64,000 bases of DNA from DASRHT01 sp035293765 (GCA_035293765.1 DATGMF010000041.1:58196-122195); one strand, 5' to 3'. Counted from the first letter of the stretch, positions 53,883 to 62,894 are shown. The notes: generated by a model not told the origin, from the sequence alone. Made by a program: numbers and translations.

Positions 53883-53914
53883 ATTAAGTAGGGCGAAGCT
53901 CTGCCTCCCTGTTT

Positions 53915-54031
53915 TCCTTGAAGAATCCTATTGAGCAGTTTATACTTAAGGAAATTATTGATTTCTTTGCATTGGTGAGTCGAGCCTGGGAGAAAGGTTT
54001 GCCGATGGTGGATGTTAAGCACAGGAGGTAA
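53915..54031 (+). pseudogene. C-terminal gene fragment (copy 1)
   Basis: The frame reads SLKNPIEQFILKEIIDFF and EKGLPMVDVKHRR before a TAA at 54029-54031. It resembles the fragment at 54784-54943 (SLKNPAEQHLIEEVIDSF). The open frame does not extend far upstream, so this is the tail of a decayed gene whose end also holds the ribosome site of the zinc-ribbon gene. Family unknown. Confidence 0.45.
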
Positions 54032-54036
54032 CTACT

Positions 54037-54783
54037 TTGTTCTGTCTTTATTGTGGTGATGGACTACCGGAGGATGCGCAGTTCTGTCGAAATTGCGGCA
54101 AAGAACAGCCAGCGCCAGGGGTAATTCAGACAGGAACGAATGCTGAGAGTGTGCGCCTGCGCCCGGAGCAGCTTGAGAAACGAGTACAGGCTCTTTCTGA
54201 GGAACAGCGAAGATTGAGCAATCTGACCTCTCCGTCATTCTTCGGTTCTGGTCTAACGCTCTGCGCGGCGGCCCTGGCTCTCTTCATCTTCTGCTTCCTA
54301 CCATATGTCAGCTATAATGCCACAAATACGTCTTCGATCCGATCTGCATATACATTTGGAGATACTCTCTCACCAGTCGCGCCATCTTATAATTTTACAG
54401 GCATAGAATTGACTGGTCTTGACTCTCTCTTCGGCGACTTCGGTCAGGGAGGGCCGAAAGATATCTCCGTTCCCAGCCAGAGTTGGCTCTGGCTTGAGCC
54501 CCTGGTTGCTCTGCTGATCCTGCTGCTCGCATTTTTCCAGATTATCAGTTCGCTCTATCATCGGATGCTCTCTGCGAACATTGCGATTGGCATTGGTATT
54601 CTGGCCCTGCTAACGATGCTGGTAATGATTTTTGCTCAAGGGCGTGGTTCATTTGCCGAGAGCATCTTTTTTAGTTATGCAGCCGGCGGCTACTGGCTTT
54701 TTCTCGGTGCGTTACTGCTGGCACTCGTGGGTGCAATTTTGCAGCTTGTGGAGACGAAAAGCGGGAGTAAAGGCCGGGCGTGA
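54037..54783 (+). CDS. Zinc-ribbon membrane protein
   Basis: 248 residues from a TTG at 54037, eight bases after AGGAGG. The zinc ribbon CLYCGDG...CRNCG lies at residues 3-20, followed by a short helical linker (LEKRVQALSEEQRRL) and four hydrophobic helices (about 70-90, 150-170, 180-200 and 210-230) with an outside loop after the first. The fold resembles the many zinc-ribbon/membrane proteins of Ktedonobacteria, whose function is unknown. Related to the N-terminal part of the protein at 4112-6202. Gene fragments flank it on both sides. Confidence 0.75.
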   Translation: MFCLYCGDGLPEDAQFCRNCGKEQPAPGVIQTGTNAESVRLRPEQLEKRVQALSEEQRRLSNLTSPSFFGSGLTLCAAALALFIFCFLPYVSYNATNTSSIRSAYTFGDTLSPVAPSYNFTGIELTGLDSLFGDFGQGGPKDISVPSQSWLWLEPLVALLILLLAFFQIISSLYHRMLSANIAIGIGILALLTMLVMIFAQGRGSFAESIFFSYAAGGYWLFLGALLLALVGAILQLVETKSGSKGRA

Positions 54784-54943
54784 GGCGGTTGGAGCTTTAC
54801 GCTATCTGGCAACCCTGAACAAGGCAAGGTTACCTTTTGTTTATCGCAGTCTAAACGGTCAATCCTTGAAAAATCCTGCTGAACAGCATCTAATCGAAGA
54901 AGTTATTGATTCCTTTACACTCATGAAAGGTTTGCAACTCTGA
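54784..54943 (+). pseudogene. C-terminal gene fragment (copy 2)
   Basis: Directly after the zinc-ribbon gene a frame reads ALRYLATLNKARLPFVYRSL and SLKNPAEQHLIEEVIDSF to a TGA at 54941. It is clearly related to copy 1 before the zinc-ribbon gene. The frame enters from inside the zinc-ribbon gene in another phase, so there is no complete gene. Family unknown. Confidence 0.45.
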
Positions 54944-55681
54944 TGACCTGGACTTTAGCTTGCTAATATCTCCACCGGCGTTATAGTTTTCTCCATTCTC
55001 TCTTGCTCGCCTCCTTTGTGGGATGAGGTGTGTTAGCCTGTCACGTAATCATGCTCCATAGCAGGCGTTTGCGTCCAAACAGGTAAATAAAGGGCGCGGA
55101 AGGCAGATCGAGCCTGAGAGAAAGGTTTGCCGGTGGCGGATGTTGAGCAAGAGAAGCGGTTCAGGTTAACGCGCATCACATCCCCATTGCCTGCACATAG
55201 GCGCTTCGTCCTTTTCTCACATCCTTTTGCTCGAAATCCCCATTCTCGATCTGCATTGTTGGATTTTTGTGCATTTTTTCCCGGCAAAGAAAAAATGGAT
55301 GATGACAAAGGAGAGGATTTTTCCTTGTGCCGATGTGAGGGTAAAGATGAGGGTGGGCCTGCATGGTAAAAAGGTCCCATAGAGAATGCCGAGAAAAAAA
55401 GAAAGCTGAGCGGTCCCACTTGGGGTCCTGGCGAGTGGAGCGTTCTTGCCATGCGAGGTGCCAATTGGTATGTTTCGACTATGCCCACAGGAATCTGGAG
55501 AGATAGGGATTGCGGAAATCCAGATGGTCTGCCGCAGATCTTCACCAGGCGGCTATCTGGCGTGGTTGCGTCCTACGCGACTCACCACTGTCTTCACCTG
55601 GTTCAAATGCTGGCTTTTTGAGGTTCGTTTAGTCTGATGTATTTGTATTTAGTAATATCGTATTTGTAAGGAGAGAAGTCG
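54944..55681. other. Gene-poor region with a third decayed tail fragment
   Basis: About 740 bases without a convincing gene. At 55103-55154 the sequence TCGAGCCTGAGAGAAAGGTT and following bases repeats 53977-54027 with substitutions, giving EKGLPVADVEQEK beside EKGLPMVDVKHRR. Short frames on both strands (for example 55033-55545 minus) have no domain and no ribosome site. GTAAGGAGAG at 55667-55676 belongs to the next gene. Confidence 0.45.
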
Positions 55682-57178
55682 ATGAGCTTCTTTATTAGAT
55701 CGAATCTCGCTCAGCACCGTTTTTCTCTGGCGACCATTATACTCGTTTCCTTGTCACTAATCGTCCCCACGCTTCATCCAACCCAGGCTCATGCCCAGAC
55801 GACCGGACGACAGCATTTTGCTTCGCGTGGCGAACTAGACTGCAATGGCTACAGCGCGCTTCAGCAGCCTATTAAACGTGACTTTTTCTGTGCGGATATT
55901 ACCGGCTTGCACGGCGAGCGCGGCGAGGACAATGATCATTATATTGGCCATGACGAGCCAAGCGTGCAGTTTCTTTCGGACCAATCTGGCTCCGCCAACA
56001 ATGTGAGCTGGAACATTACCCTGCCGATGGAGAATCCGTTACCAGCAACCCAGACATTTGAGAATGCCGCAACCTTCTGGTTGAGCATGGCGCTGTGCGA
56101 TCCGAATTCCTACCCGCTGAACCCCTGCGTGCCGGATAGCAATAAGAATCCTCCATCGAGGTTCTCAGGTGATCCTTCGGCTGCCGGGTCCGCATTCCTT
56201 GAACTGCAGTTCTATCCCCCTGGTGACTATCCGTATCTCACTCAGCTTAGCTGTGATGCAACCCACTGGTGCGCGGCCCTGACGATCGACAGCCTGGAAT
56301 GTAATCCGGCTTCCTCGACTTGTAATCCGAACTGTACCGAGCCTGTCAATTTCGCGTTTATTCAGCATGATGGTGTACCAACAGGCCCGCCAGGACCGGC
56401 CAGCGCCACTAACGCGACCTTCACTCCTGATGCACAAACGCTGCTGATGAACCAGGGCGATCGGCTTGCAATTACCATGCGGGATACGCCTAACGGAGTC
56501 ATCAATATCATTCAGGATAAGACCACAGGCCAGCGCGGATTTATGGTCGCCAGTGCCGCAAACGGCTTCCAGCATCTGGATGTGAATACCTGCGCTCCTA
56601 CGAACTACTCCTTTCATCCTGAGTTCGATACTGCGAAGCTGCACAATGTCGATTCCTGGACCTTCCTGGAGGCCAATATCGGCATCGCTTACGAACTTGG
56701 CCATTTTGAGCCTGTCGATAACGACAGTGACGACAGCAACTGCTTCACTGGTCCGCTGGTGCCTGGCTGCCTCGGCGCTGATCAGGATTACGATGGTTCC
56801 TCTTACCTGCCTGACTGGCCTGATGGCACAAGCAATACCCCTGCCCCAGCTCTGATTTCCGCTCCGCTCAGCGCCGATTCTAGTGGAAAGTACGTTGAGA
56901 ACTATCCCTCGCTGCTCTTTGAGACGGAAGTGCTTTCGACCGAGAAGGCAACCTGCAAGAGTGATGGCAGTGGTTGTACCGTTCCCCCGCCCGGTGCGGC
57001 CTTTTACCCTTTCTATGCCCAGTCTGGACATGGTGCAAACTGTGTTCTGACCTTTGGCAACGATATTATCGGTTCAACTGTCAATGATTTTGGTCGTGAT
57101 GCCGAATACGGCAGCTCTGACCTCAACTGGTTCTTCGGCACCGCCGATAGTGGTGTGCGTCCTGACCCATGTGCTTGA
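55682..57178 (+). CDS. Secreted protein of unknown function
   Basis: 498 residues. A signal peptide (LATIILVSLSLIVP, cleavage probably after AHA near residue 38) is followed by a mature domain of about 460 residues rich in Asn, Asp, Pro and Cys. Paired cysteines (CNPASSTCNPNC, CKSDGSGC) suggest disulfides. Segments such as EPSVQFLSDQSGS, FLELQFYPPGDYP and TMRDTPNGVINI recur in large secreted proteins of soil bacteria that I cannot tie to a known fold. AAGGAG precedes the ATG. It lies just before the secreted amidase and may be co-transcribed with it. Confidence 0.65.
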   Translation: MSFFIRSNLAQHRFSLATIILVSLSLIVPTLHPTQAHAQTTGRQHFASRGELDCNGYSALQQPIKRDFFCADITGLHGERGEDNDHYIGHDEPSVQFLSDQSGSANNVSWNITLPMENPLPATQTFENAATFWLSMALCDPNSYPLNPCVPDSNKNPPSRFSGDPSAAGSAFLELQFYPPGDYPYLTQLSCDATHWCAALTIDSLECNPASSTCNPNCTEPVNFAFIQHDGVPTGPPGPASATNATFTPDAQTLLMNQGDRLAITMRDTPNGVINIIQDKTTGQRGFMVASAANGFQHLDVNTCAPTNYSFHPEFDTAKLHNVDSWTFLEANIGIAYELGHFEPVDNDSDDSNCFTGPLVPGCLGADQDYDGSSYLPDWPDGTSNTPAPALISAPLSADSSGKYVENYPSLLFETEVLSTEKATCKSDGSGCTVPPPGAAFYPFYAQSGHGANCVLTFGNDIIGSTVNDFGRDAEYGSSDLNWFFGTADSGVRPDPCA

Positions 57179-57262
57179 CGAAGCACTGCTTACGGTTGAG
57201 GAGAGAAGCAATTTATCACGTCTTTTGTTAAAAAAACTATGACATGGAGGTCAAACATTCGT

Positions 57263-59077
57263 ATGCGCCCAGCTTTATCTTTCTCACGCCTCGCCCTTCT
57301 GGCCGTCTTTGCCCTGCTCGTGCCGCTCACGAGCTTCATGAGCAGCACGGTCAGGGCAAATGCTCAAGCCACCAGTAATACCCGGCTTGGAGCGGCCTTT
57401 GAGCAGGCCTCCAGCGAATTTGAGGTACCCGCGCCTCTCCTCAAAGCGCTCTGTTATATGGAGGGACGGTTGAGCGATCATGGAGGCAGACCCAGCGTTG
57501 ATCACGGCTTTGGCTGTATGCACCTGATTCAGAATCAGCGCGGAGATACGCTGGATCAGGCTGCGAGCATTCTCGGTGTGAGCACCGACCAACTCAAGAC
57601 CGATATCGCCACCAATATCCTCGGCGGCGCGGCGGTCCTGCGTGCGGAGGCAGAGCAGCTCTCCAGCACGCACACACTGCCCACCACTCTGGCTGAATGG
57701 TATGGGGCCGTGGCCGAGTATAGCCACGCTGAGGTCCGTTCAACTGCCCTGATGTATGCCGACGCGCTCTATACGGTCCTTAATACGGGCTTCAGTGCGC
57801 CGGGCGAGACTGGTGAGACCGTCACGCTGGCCCCACAAGCGGTCCAGCCGGATACTGCAACCGCTGCAGGAGTCATGGGCACCAGTTCGCAGCCCACCGG
57901 CTGCAGCAACACCCCGACTGGCGATTATCCACTCGCCGTGAACTGTATACTGGACCCGACCATCTTTGACTGCACGCCTCCGGCTGCGGTGTATCCGCCC
58001 TGTAGCTACGAAGAGCGCACCGATGCTCCTTATCCACTGCCAGTAGACTTCGTGGTCATTCACGATACCGAGGGTTCGCTGCAGAGCGCCCTCAACACCT
58101 TCCAGAATACCGATCCTAAGACGGCCCCCGGCGCCAGTGCGAATTATATCGTTGATACCGACGGGACGGTCTATCAGGTCGTGCATGATGCTGATTTTCC
58201 CTATAATTGCGGCAATTACTGGTACAATCAGCACTCGGTTGGTATCGAGCATGTTGGTTTTGCCGCGACTGGCTCCCTGTGGTATAACGCCGCCGAGTAC
58301 CTGGGTTCCGCCAAACTGGTGGCCTACCTGCTCAACAAATATCACCTGCCGCTCTCCCGCAACGATATTGTTGCGCACGGTACCGTGCCCTCATCCACAT
58401 ATACGTCCGGGCCGAACCACGTCGATCCAGGCCCGTACTGGATGTGGGACTACTACTTCAGCCTGATCCACCAGCAGGGCATCCCTTATCCGCAGGAAAC
58501 GCTCGCCCAGGGAACGATCGAGCTGCACACGGGAATGAAGCTGGGGCAAGGTGGCACCGAGTCGCCCGGCAATTTCAACTTCTACTATCTCTACAATGGT
58601 CCCAGCACCGCCTCGGGCTTGATCCCGCAAATGAACAGTCCCTCTGATGTGACCGACGAGACCAATAATATCGAAGCAGATATCAGCTACCCCTATCTGG
58701 CCATAAGGCAGGACCCGGTGGGGACTGGGGACACTATGTACGAGATATGGTATGGTGAGAGCGATCAGGCCCACAACAGTCCACCCAGCCTGTTTGAGGA
58801 TGGGAAGCCAGTCTGGTTGGCTGTGCCTCCCGGTGCCAATGTTACTGTTGGCACAGGCACACTGGTGAGGGTCAAAGAAAGCAGTGTCTCTCAAGTCCTT
58901 GTCTATGGAAACCCCAACCCCAGCCATATCATCGGCGGTGTACCCAATGGCGCGCTCTTTGACTCGGGATACACCCTGGTTCAAGATGGGACCACCACCC
59001 TGTGGTACGAGATCAACTTCAACCATCGCCAGGGCTGGATTCCTGCCAGCGAGGTGACAGTCATACCTACCACATAG
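57263..59077 (+). CDS. Secreted N-acetylmuramoyl-L-alanine amidase (Amidase_2) with N-terminal lysozyme-like part
   Basis: About 604 residues from the ATG at 57263; an ATG at 57239 is possible but has no ribosome site, while GGAGG at 57245-57249 serves 57263. A signal peptide (ending near SSTVRANA) precedes a helical segment that looks like a transglycosylase fold (LLKALCYMEGRLSDHGG; GFGCMHLIQ). The amidase domain follows: VVIHDTEGS, SVGIEHVGF, IVAHGTVPS and NHVDPGPYW hold the zinc-binding His residues and general base. The C-terminal ~200 residues are beta-rich, with a WYEINFNHRQGWIPASEV ending like SH3b. It would cut peptide stems from peptidoglycan outside the cell, feeding the recycling genes. 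Confidence 0.85.
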   Translation: MRPALSFSRLALLAVFALLVPLTSFMSSTVRANAQATSNTRLGAAFEQASSEFEVPAPLLKALCYMEGRLSDHGGRPSVDHGFGCMHLIQNQRGDTLDQAASILGVSTDQLKTDIATNILGGAAVLRAEAEQLSSTHTLPTTLAEWYGAVAEYSHAEVRSTALMYADALYTVLNTGFSAPGETGETVTLAPQAVQPDTATAAGVMGTSSQPTGCSNTPTGDYPLAVNCILDPTIFDCTPPAAVYPPCSYEERTDAPYPLPVDFVVIHDTEGSLQSALNTFQNTDPKTAPGASANYIVDTDGTVYQVVHDADFPYNCGNYWYNQHSVGIEHVGFAATGSLWYNAAEYLGSAKLVAYLLNKYHLPLSRNDIVAHGTVPSSTYTSGPNHVDPGPYWMWDYYFSLIHQQGIPYPQETLAQGTIELHTGMKLGQGGTESPGNFNFYYLYNGPSTASGLIPQMNSPSDVTDETNNIEADISYPYLAIRQDPVGTGDTMYEIWYGESDQAHNSPPSLFEDGKPVWLAVPPGANVTVGTGTLVRVKESSVSQVLVYGNPNPSHIIGGVPNGALFDSGYTLVQDGTTTLWYEINFNHRQGWIPASEVTVIPTT

Positions 59078-59157
59078 GTTCAATGGGCAAGCCGAGGCAA
59101 GCCAGAAGAGGCTGTATCCAATCAACGTACCGCCCCCGAACAGCGCCATCCTGGTAT

Positions 59158-59199
59158 AGTGGTCTAGATATATTGACAAGTAGAGTTTATAACGATACA
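59158..59199 (+). promoter_or_regulatory. GntR operator-like site and promoter before the chitinase
   Basis: AGTGGTCTAGATATAT (59158-59173) abuts TTGACA (59173-59178). Over 21 bases this agrees at 19 with 47429-47449 before the transporter operon. The -10 is unclear (GATACA at 59194 with 16-base spacing at best). About 340 bases of leader follow before the chitinase ATG. Confidence 0.7.
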
Positions 59200-59333
59200 C
59201 TTAGTAGTGACAAATGTCCCCTGCGGCATTTGGCTTTTCTTCGTCGTCTAGGGTGCCATTGTCTCCAATCGGCAGAAAGGGGTAAATTAGCCCGTCAACC
59301 ACGGGCGTATTCGAGGTGCCTTATAATCGGGTG

Positions 59334-59412
59334 AGTGAAACCGCTTCGGGACGTAACAGAGAGTGCCAGGAAGCGGGCGCGTTCCCTGGTAGATCAGTGA
59401 AGCGGTTTCACT
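59334..59412 (+). other. Structured leader element upstream of the chitinase gene
   Basis: AGTGAAACCGCTTC (59334-59347) and GAAGCGGTTTCACT (59399-59412) are perfectly complementary over 14 bp; inside them CCAGG and CCTGG form a second stem. TATAAT at 59322-59327 could be a second -10 box. I recognise no known riboswitch class. The element could be an mRNA leader structure or a DNA operator. Confidence 0.5.
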
Positions 59413-59539
59413 AGCTGTGGTAGCAGCGTTCCCGATTGTTTTTAAGAGCTTGCCATTCAAACCTTAAGGCCATTGTTAGCTGTACATGCGTGCATATCCA
59501 CATCCTATCTACTGTACCTTTTCAGGAGGGACCCTGTTA

Positions 59540-60817
59540 ATGAAACCTTCTTCACGCATTCTGGCCTTCGTTGCAATCGGCGTTTTAGTCCTCACCAGCG
59601 TCTTTCTGGGAGTGAGCGCGCGTAACACGCACGCGGCGGCGGCATTTCCAAGCCAGCTTTTTGCTCCCTATCAGGATGTAACGCTGAGCGGACCGACGCT
59701 GCAATCGGTTACCCAAAGCACGGGCCAGAAATTCTACACCCTCGCCTTTGTTACCGATGGGGGTAACAACTGTACCGCAGAATGGGCTGGCACCATCCCG
59801 TTCAGTCAGACGGGGCAATTCCTGCCTCACCTGGATAGCGATATCCAGTTTATCCGCAGCCAGGGCGGAGATGTCGTCATCTCTTTTGGCGGTGCGGCTG
59901 GCCAGGAGCTCGCGCTCACCTGTCCTGACGCCACCAGCCTGCAAGCTCAGTATCAGGCTGTGATTAACCAGTACCATGTCAATCACCTCGATTTTGATAT
60001 TGAGGGAGGAACTGAGGGAGACGTGACCTCGTACGACCGCCGCAATACCGCGCTGGCGGCTTTGCAGCAGGCCAATCCTGGTCTGGTCATCTCGTTCACC
60101 CTGCCATCCGCAACCAATGGATTGCTCAGCACCAGCATCGGTCTGCTCAATAATGCCAAGAGCCACGGCGTCAACTTCTCTATCGTGAATTTGATGGCGA
60201 TGGACTACGGCTCGCCTGATAGCATGATGGGGCAGGAAGCCATTAATGCCGCCAATGGCTTTTTTAGCCAGTTGCAGCAGATCTTCCCTTCGAAATCGAC
60301 CAGCCAGCTCTGGTCGATGATCGGCCTCACTGTGATGATCGGTCAGAACGACTCGCAGGGAGAGATTCTCTCGGAGCAGAACGCGCAACAGGTGCTCTCT
60401 TTCGCGCAGCAGCAACATCTCGGGCTACTTTCATTCTGGGAGGTATCGCGCGATAATGGCAGTTGCGCTGGCAGTACCACTGCTTCGGATATGTGTAGCG
60501 GGTTGTCGCAAGGCAACCTTGATTTTGTCAACATCTTCAAGCAATTTGGTAGCGGCAATAGTGGTGGCCCGACGCCAACGCCTCAACCACCCACGCCCAC
60601 GCCAAAGCCAACCATGACGCCGACGCCTCAGCCATCGGTAACACCGACGCCGACGCCAACCGGCAACCCGCCAGCCTGGGACCCCAACTTCCATCCATAT
60701 AAGGTGGGCGACCGGGTAACCTTCCAGGGTCACATCTACCAGTGCATTCAGGCCCATAACTCGCAGCCGGACTGGTCTCCGCCGGTCGTGCCAGCCCTCT
60801 GGCAGTTCATCTCGTAA
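59540..60817 (+). CDS. Secreted GH18 chitinase with C-terminal CBM5/12
   Basis: 425 residues from the ATG at 59540, nine bases after GGAGGG. A signal peptide (VAIGVLVLTSVFLGVSA) leads to the GH18 barrel: SFGGAAG, then LDFDIEG with catalytic Glu155, and LMAMDYG, the normal set of the family. A Pro/Thr linker (PTPTPQPPTPTPKP and similar) joins it to a C-terminal chitin-binding module of about 45 residues (AWDPNFHPYKVGDRV, YQCIQAHNSQPDWSP, PALWQ). It degrades chitin outside the cell; the products feed the GlcNAc locus through the ABC transporter. The operator-like site at 59158 suggests joint control by the GntR protein. Confidence 0.93.
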   Translation: MKPSSRILAFVAIGVLVLTSVFLGVSARNTHAAAAFPSQLFAPYQDVTLSGPTLQSVTQSTGQKFYTLAFVTDGGNNCTAEWAGTIPFSQTGQFLPHLDSDIQFIRSQGGDVVISFGGAAGQELALTCPDATSLQAQYQAVINQYHVNHLDFDIEGGTEGDVTSYDRRNTALAALQQANPGLVISFTLPSATNGLLSTSIGLLNNAKSHGVNFSIVNLMAMDYGSPDSMMGQEAINAANGFFSQLQQIFPSKSTSQLWSMIGLTVMIGQNDSQGEILSEQNAQQVLSFAQQQHLGLLSFWEVSRDNGSCAGSTTASDMCSGLSQGNLDFVNIFKQFGSGNSGGPTPTPQPPTPTPKPTMTPTPQPSVTPTPTPTGNPPAWDPNFHPYKVGDRVTFQGHIYQCIQAHNSQPDWSPPVVPALWQFIS

Positions 60818-60843
60818 TGTGATGAGCGGTAGCGAGTAATACA

Positions 60844-60889
60844 GGCGCGTTTGCATAGGCCGAAGTCTACGCAAACGCGCCACTTTTCT
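60844..60889. terminator. Terminator hairpin after the chitinase gene
   Basis: GGCGCGTTTGC (60844-60854) pairs with GCAAACGCGCC (60871-60881), an 11-bp perfect stem with a 16-base loop, followed by ACTTTTCTT. Confidence 0.75.
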
Positions 60890-60952
60890 TGAGAAGCTTA
60901 CTGATCTGCGTGATGGGTAGTCGCAGGTACAGTAGCAGTTTCTGGACGGTGA

Positions 60953-61396
60953 TCAGACAATCGTCAGGCTGATATTGACATCATGCTCCAGGCTGCCGCT
61001 AACCGCATGGATGGTCATCGCGAAGGTTCCTGTGACAAACGTGTGCTTCAAAATCTGAATATCGACCTCACCATCGTTCAGTGGCCCGAGCCCTGGCTGG
61101 GAGATCGAAACCACGCCGTTGGGAGGGATGTTACCTGTCAGGCTCAGCTTGACGCTGCCGTTAAAGCCATTTACAGGATTAATGGTCACGAAATAAGGAG
61201 CACCCGTGCCTCTTTTTCTGGTTTGCGAGAGTGGATCGACCGTCACCGTGAAATTGGGCGTGCCTGCCAAGACACTCTTCACGGGAACGGTTGAGGCGCT
61301 TGCTCTGGGTGTGGCTACAAAGAGAAAAGACATGGTCAGAGCGAGGGTCAGGAGCATCAGGGTCAGGATGGTTTTGGGCCGGATCTCGAACATCAT
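60953..61396 (-). CDS. Small secreted Ig-like protein of unknown function
   Basis: About 147 residues from the ATG at 61396 (the next codon, 61393, is also ATG; AAGGAG lies just upstream). A signal peptide (LTLMLLTLALTMSFLFVA, cleaved near PRASA) is followed by a single beta-sandwich domain: FTVTVDPLSQTRKRGTGAPY, VNGFNGSVKLSLTG and TGTFAMTIHAVSGSLEHDV. These match the repeating domains of bacterial surface proteins that end in ...TIV. Function unknown; it converges with the chitinase gene across the terminator. Confidence 0.7.
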   Translation of the reverse strand: MMFEIRPKTILTLMLLTLALTMSFLFVATPRASASTVPVKSVLAGTPNFTVTVDPLSQTRKRGTGAPYFVTINPVNGFNGSVKLSLTGNIPPNGVVSISQPGLGPLNDGEVDIQILKHTFVTGTFAMTIHAVSGSLEHDVNISLTIV

Positions 61397-62064
61397 GGTT
61401 CTCCTTTTTCGTCTGCTGCCCTCTCGTATTGCAGAGAGGTTCACTGAACTACGCACGAAAGTCACGATGATGCGCGTTGCGTGGGACGAGCCCTCTAGCA
61501 CAGGGATATCCCAGAGGGGAAAATAGGGTGATGGCACCTAAAAGAAGTATAGCAGACTAGGGTTTGAAAATCTAGCGTTTTATTGATTTTTATGGTGTTT
61601 TATGACAGGGGTTTGTAGGAATAGAAATACGGGGTGGAAACCTTCTCCAGTGGGTATCTATCAGATTTCCTTGCTAGTCTAATAGTCAAGATCATTGTGG
61701 TTGAGTGCAAGAACTGTTTAACCTGCTTCCGGTTCAAGTATCAGCTATGGCAATAAAGGCAACCTGGCTAGGGCAAGGTTTGTGCATTAAAAACTATTCG
61801 TACAGCATACATTGATGTTTAGATCACCCGAATATTAAGGCTTTGATACGTGACTTCATGGCCGAGATGCCGGCTAAACACCCTGCATGTACGAACAGCT
61901 AGTCCTGCCTTGATGCTCTTAACTCCCTGTATCTTTTTGATGATCCAAACAGGGATCGAAGGGCATCGAGTTCTACCAGCCTTACCCTTTTATCAATTGG
62001 AGTTTCTGTCCGTAATATTTCGACCGATTAAACAGGACTGTGATCTCATGAAGTTTGATTAAAT
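61397..62064. other. Long gene-free stretch
   Basis: About 670 bases without a supported gene. A frame at 61850-62062 (plus) ends at the stop of the HTH gene and has no domain. The stretch is AT-rich around 61560-61640 and may contain an old transposon relic, but I can point to no motif. Confidence 0.4.
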
Positions 62065-62253
62065 TTATCCTTGCCCAGTTCGGCGGCGTCTCAGGAAGTC
62101 TTCATAATCTTCCCGCTTAATACGGTAAGTGCGCTTTAATTGAACAGCGATTAGCAGCCCATCTCGAATATACTCTCGAATGGTGTCAGGATGAACAGCT
62201 AGTTCCTGAGCTATTTGCTCAACAGTGAGCCATTCAGTCTTTTTTTCTGGCAT
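62065..62253 (-). CDS. Small excisionase-type helix-turn-helix protein
   Basis: 62 residues, a single HTH of the MerR/excisionase type (LTVEQIAQELAVHPDTIREY, then YRIKREDYEDFL). Related to the protein at 83-283. AGGA precedes the ATG, and a perfect promoter (62283-62311) lies upstream. It is divergent from the operon starting at 62503 and could regulate it, a palindrome in that promoter being a candidate site. No integrase is seen nearby. Confidence 0.8.
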   Translation of the reverse strand: MPEKKTEWLTVEQIAQELAVHPDTIREYIRDGLLIAVQLKRTYRIKREDYEDFLRRRRTGQG

Positions 62254-62282
62254 ATATATCCTAAAAAGTAGTTGATGCTGAC

Positions 62283-62311
62283 ATTATACGAGGTAAGTAG
62301 TCTTTAGTCAA
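62283..62311 (-). promoter_or_regulatory. Consensus promoter of the small HTH gene
   Basis: On the minus strand TTGACT (62311-62306), 17 bases, TATAAT (62288-62283), 30 bases before the ATG. Same -35 as the promoter at 1-29. Confidence 0.8.
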
Positions 62312-62338
62312 CGGCAAGGAAGTTAGTCCGAATAAACA

Positions 62339-62367
62339 TTGACATTACGTAATAATCCGCGTAAAAT
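62339..62367 (+). promoter_or_regulatory. Consensus promoter with a palindrome, start of the terminal operon
   Basis: TTGACA (62339-62344), 17 bases, TAAAAT (62362-62367). The palindrome ATTACGTAAT (62344-62353) lies between the two boxes and is a likely operator, perhaps for the divergent HTH protein. Confidence 0.75.
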
Positions 62368-62502
62368 ATAGATAGACGTATAAAGATGAATAAAACCGAT
62401 GGAGGAAAATAAGACCGGAAGATTGCCAAGTTTACTCACACGCCAGCCTGGGCGAGAGTATTGAGTTACAATTTTAGTGAGTGATGTATATGAGGGAAAG
62501 CA

Positions 62503-62826
62503 ATGGAACACCTATTCCTACAGGAGAGCATATCAATTTTTCACGAGCTTGACTTAGGACAGCACACCCTTTTCCTAATGAGTGATGGGAGCTTGGATCT
62601 CCTCGCTAACGATGAACATACCCCTTATCTTGCAGATAACGGGTTACGCCTGGATAGCGTAGAGGTCTATCGCCTGTTCATCTCACTACAAGAGCAGTTT
62701 AAGCAGGGAGAGGGACATGGTTGTCAGAAGCAGCAGCTTGAGAAGATCAAAGGAGGTGATACTGAACTGGCCCCCTGTTCGTCCCAGGAGGCCAGCGAGC
62801 GAGAACACACAAGCCCAATTCGGTAG
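62503..62826 (+). CDS. Hypothetical protein, first gene of the terminal operon
   Basis: 107 residues. The first 65 residues look like a small alpha/beta domain (FHELDLGQHTLFLMSDGSLD, then VEVYRLFISLQEQFKQG), while the rest is polar and probably disordered. No family recognised. About 135 bases of leader separate it from the promoter at 62339. It is followed by three more genes in the same direction. Confidence 0.55.
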   Translation: MEHLFLQESISIFHELDLGQHTLFLMSDGSLDLLANDEHTPYLADNGLRLDSVEVYRLFISLQEQFKQGEGHGCQKQQLEKIKGGDTELAPCSSQEASEREHTSPIR

Positions 62827-62835
62827 TTAGGTCAA

Positions 62836-62873
62836 GGGGTTCTCTGTTTGCCATTTTCGCATGCAAGAACCCC
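62836..62873 (+). other. Stem-loop between the first two genes of the terminal operon
   Basis: GGGGTTCT (62836-62843) pairs with AGAACCCC (62866-62873), with GCATGC inside the loop. No U-tract follows, so it may be a processing or attenuation site. Confidence 0.45.
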
Positions 62874-62894
62874 GCACGTCAAGAAAGGCAAACC

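Noticed and set aside
59334..59412. glmS ribozyme or another known amino-sugar riboswitch
   Set aside because: Apart from being before a chitin gene there is no match to the conserved core I know; only a long inverted repeat is visible.
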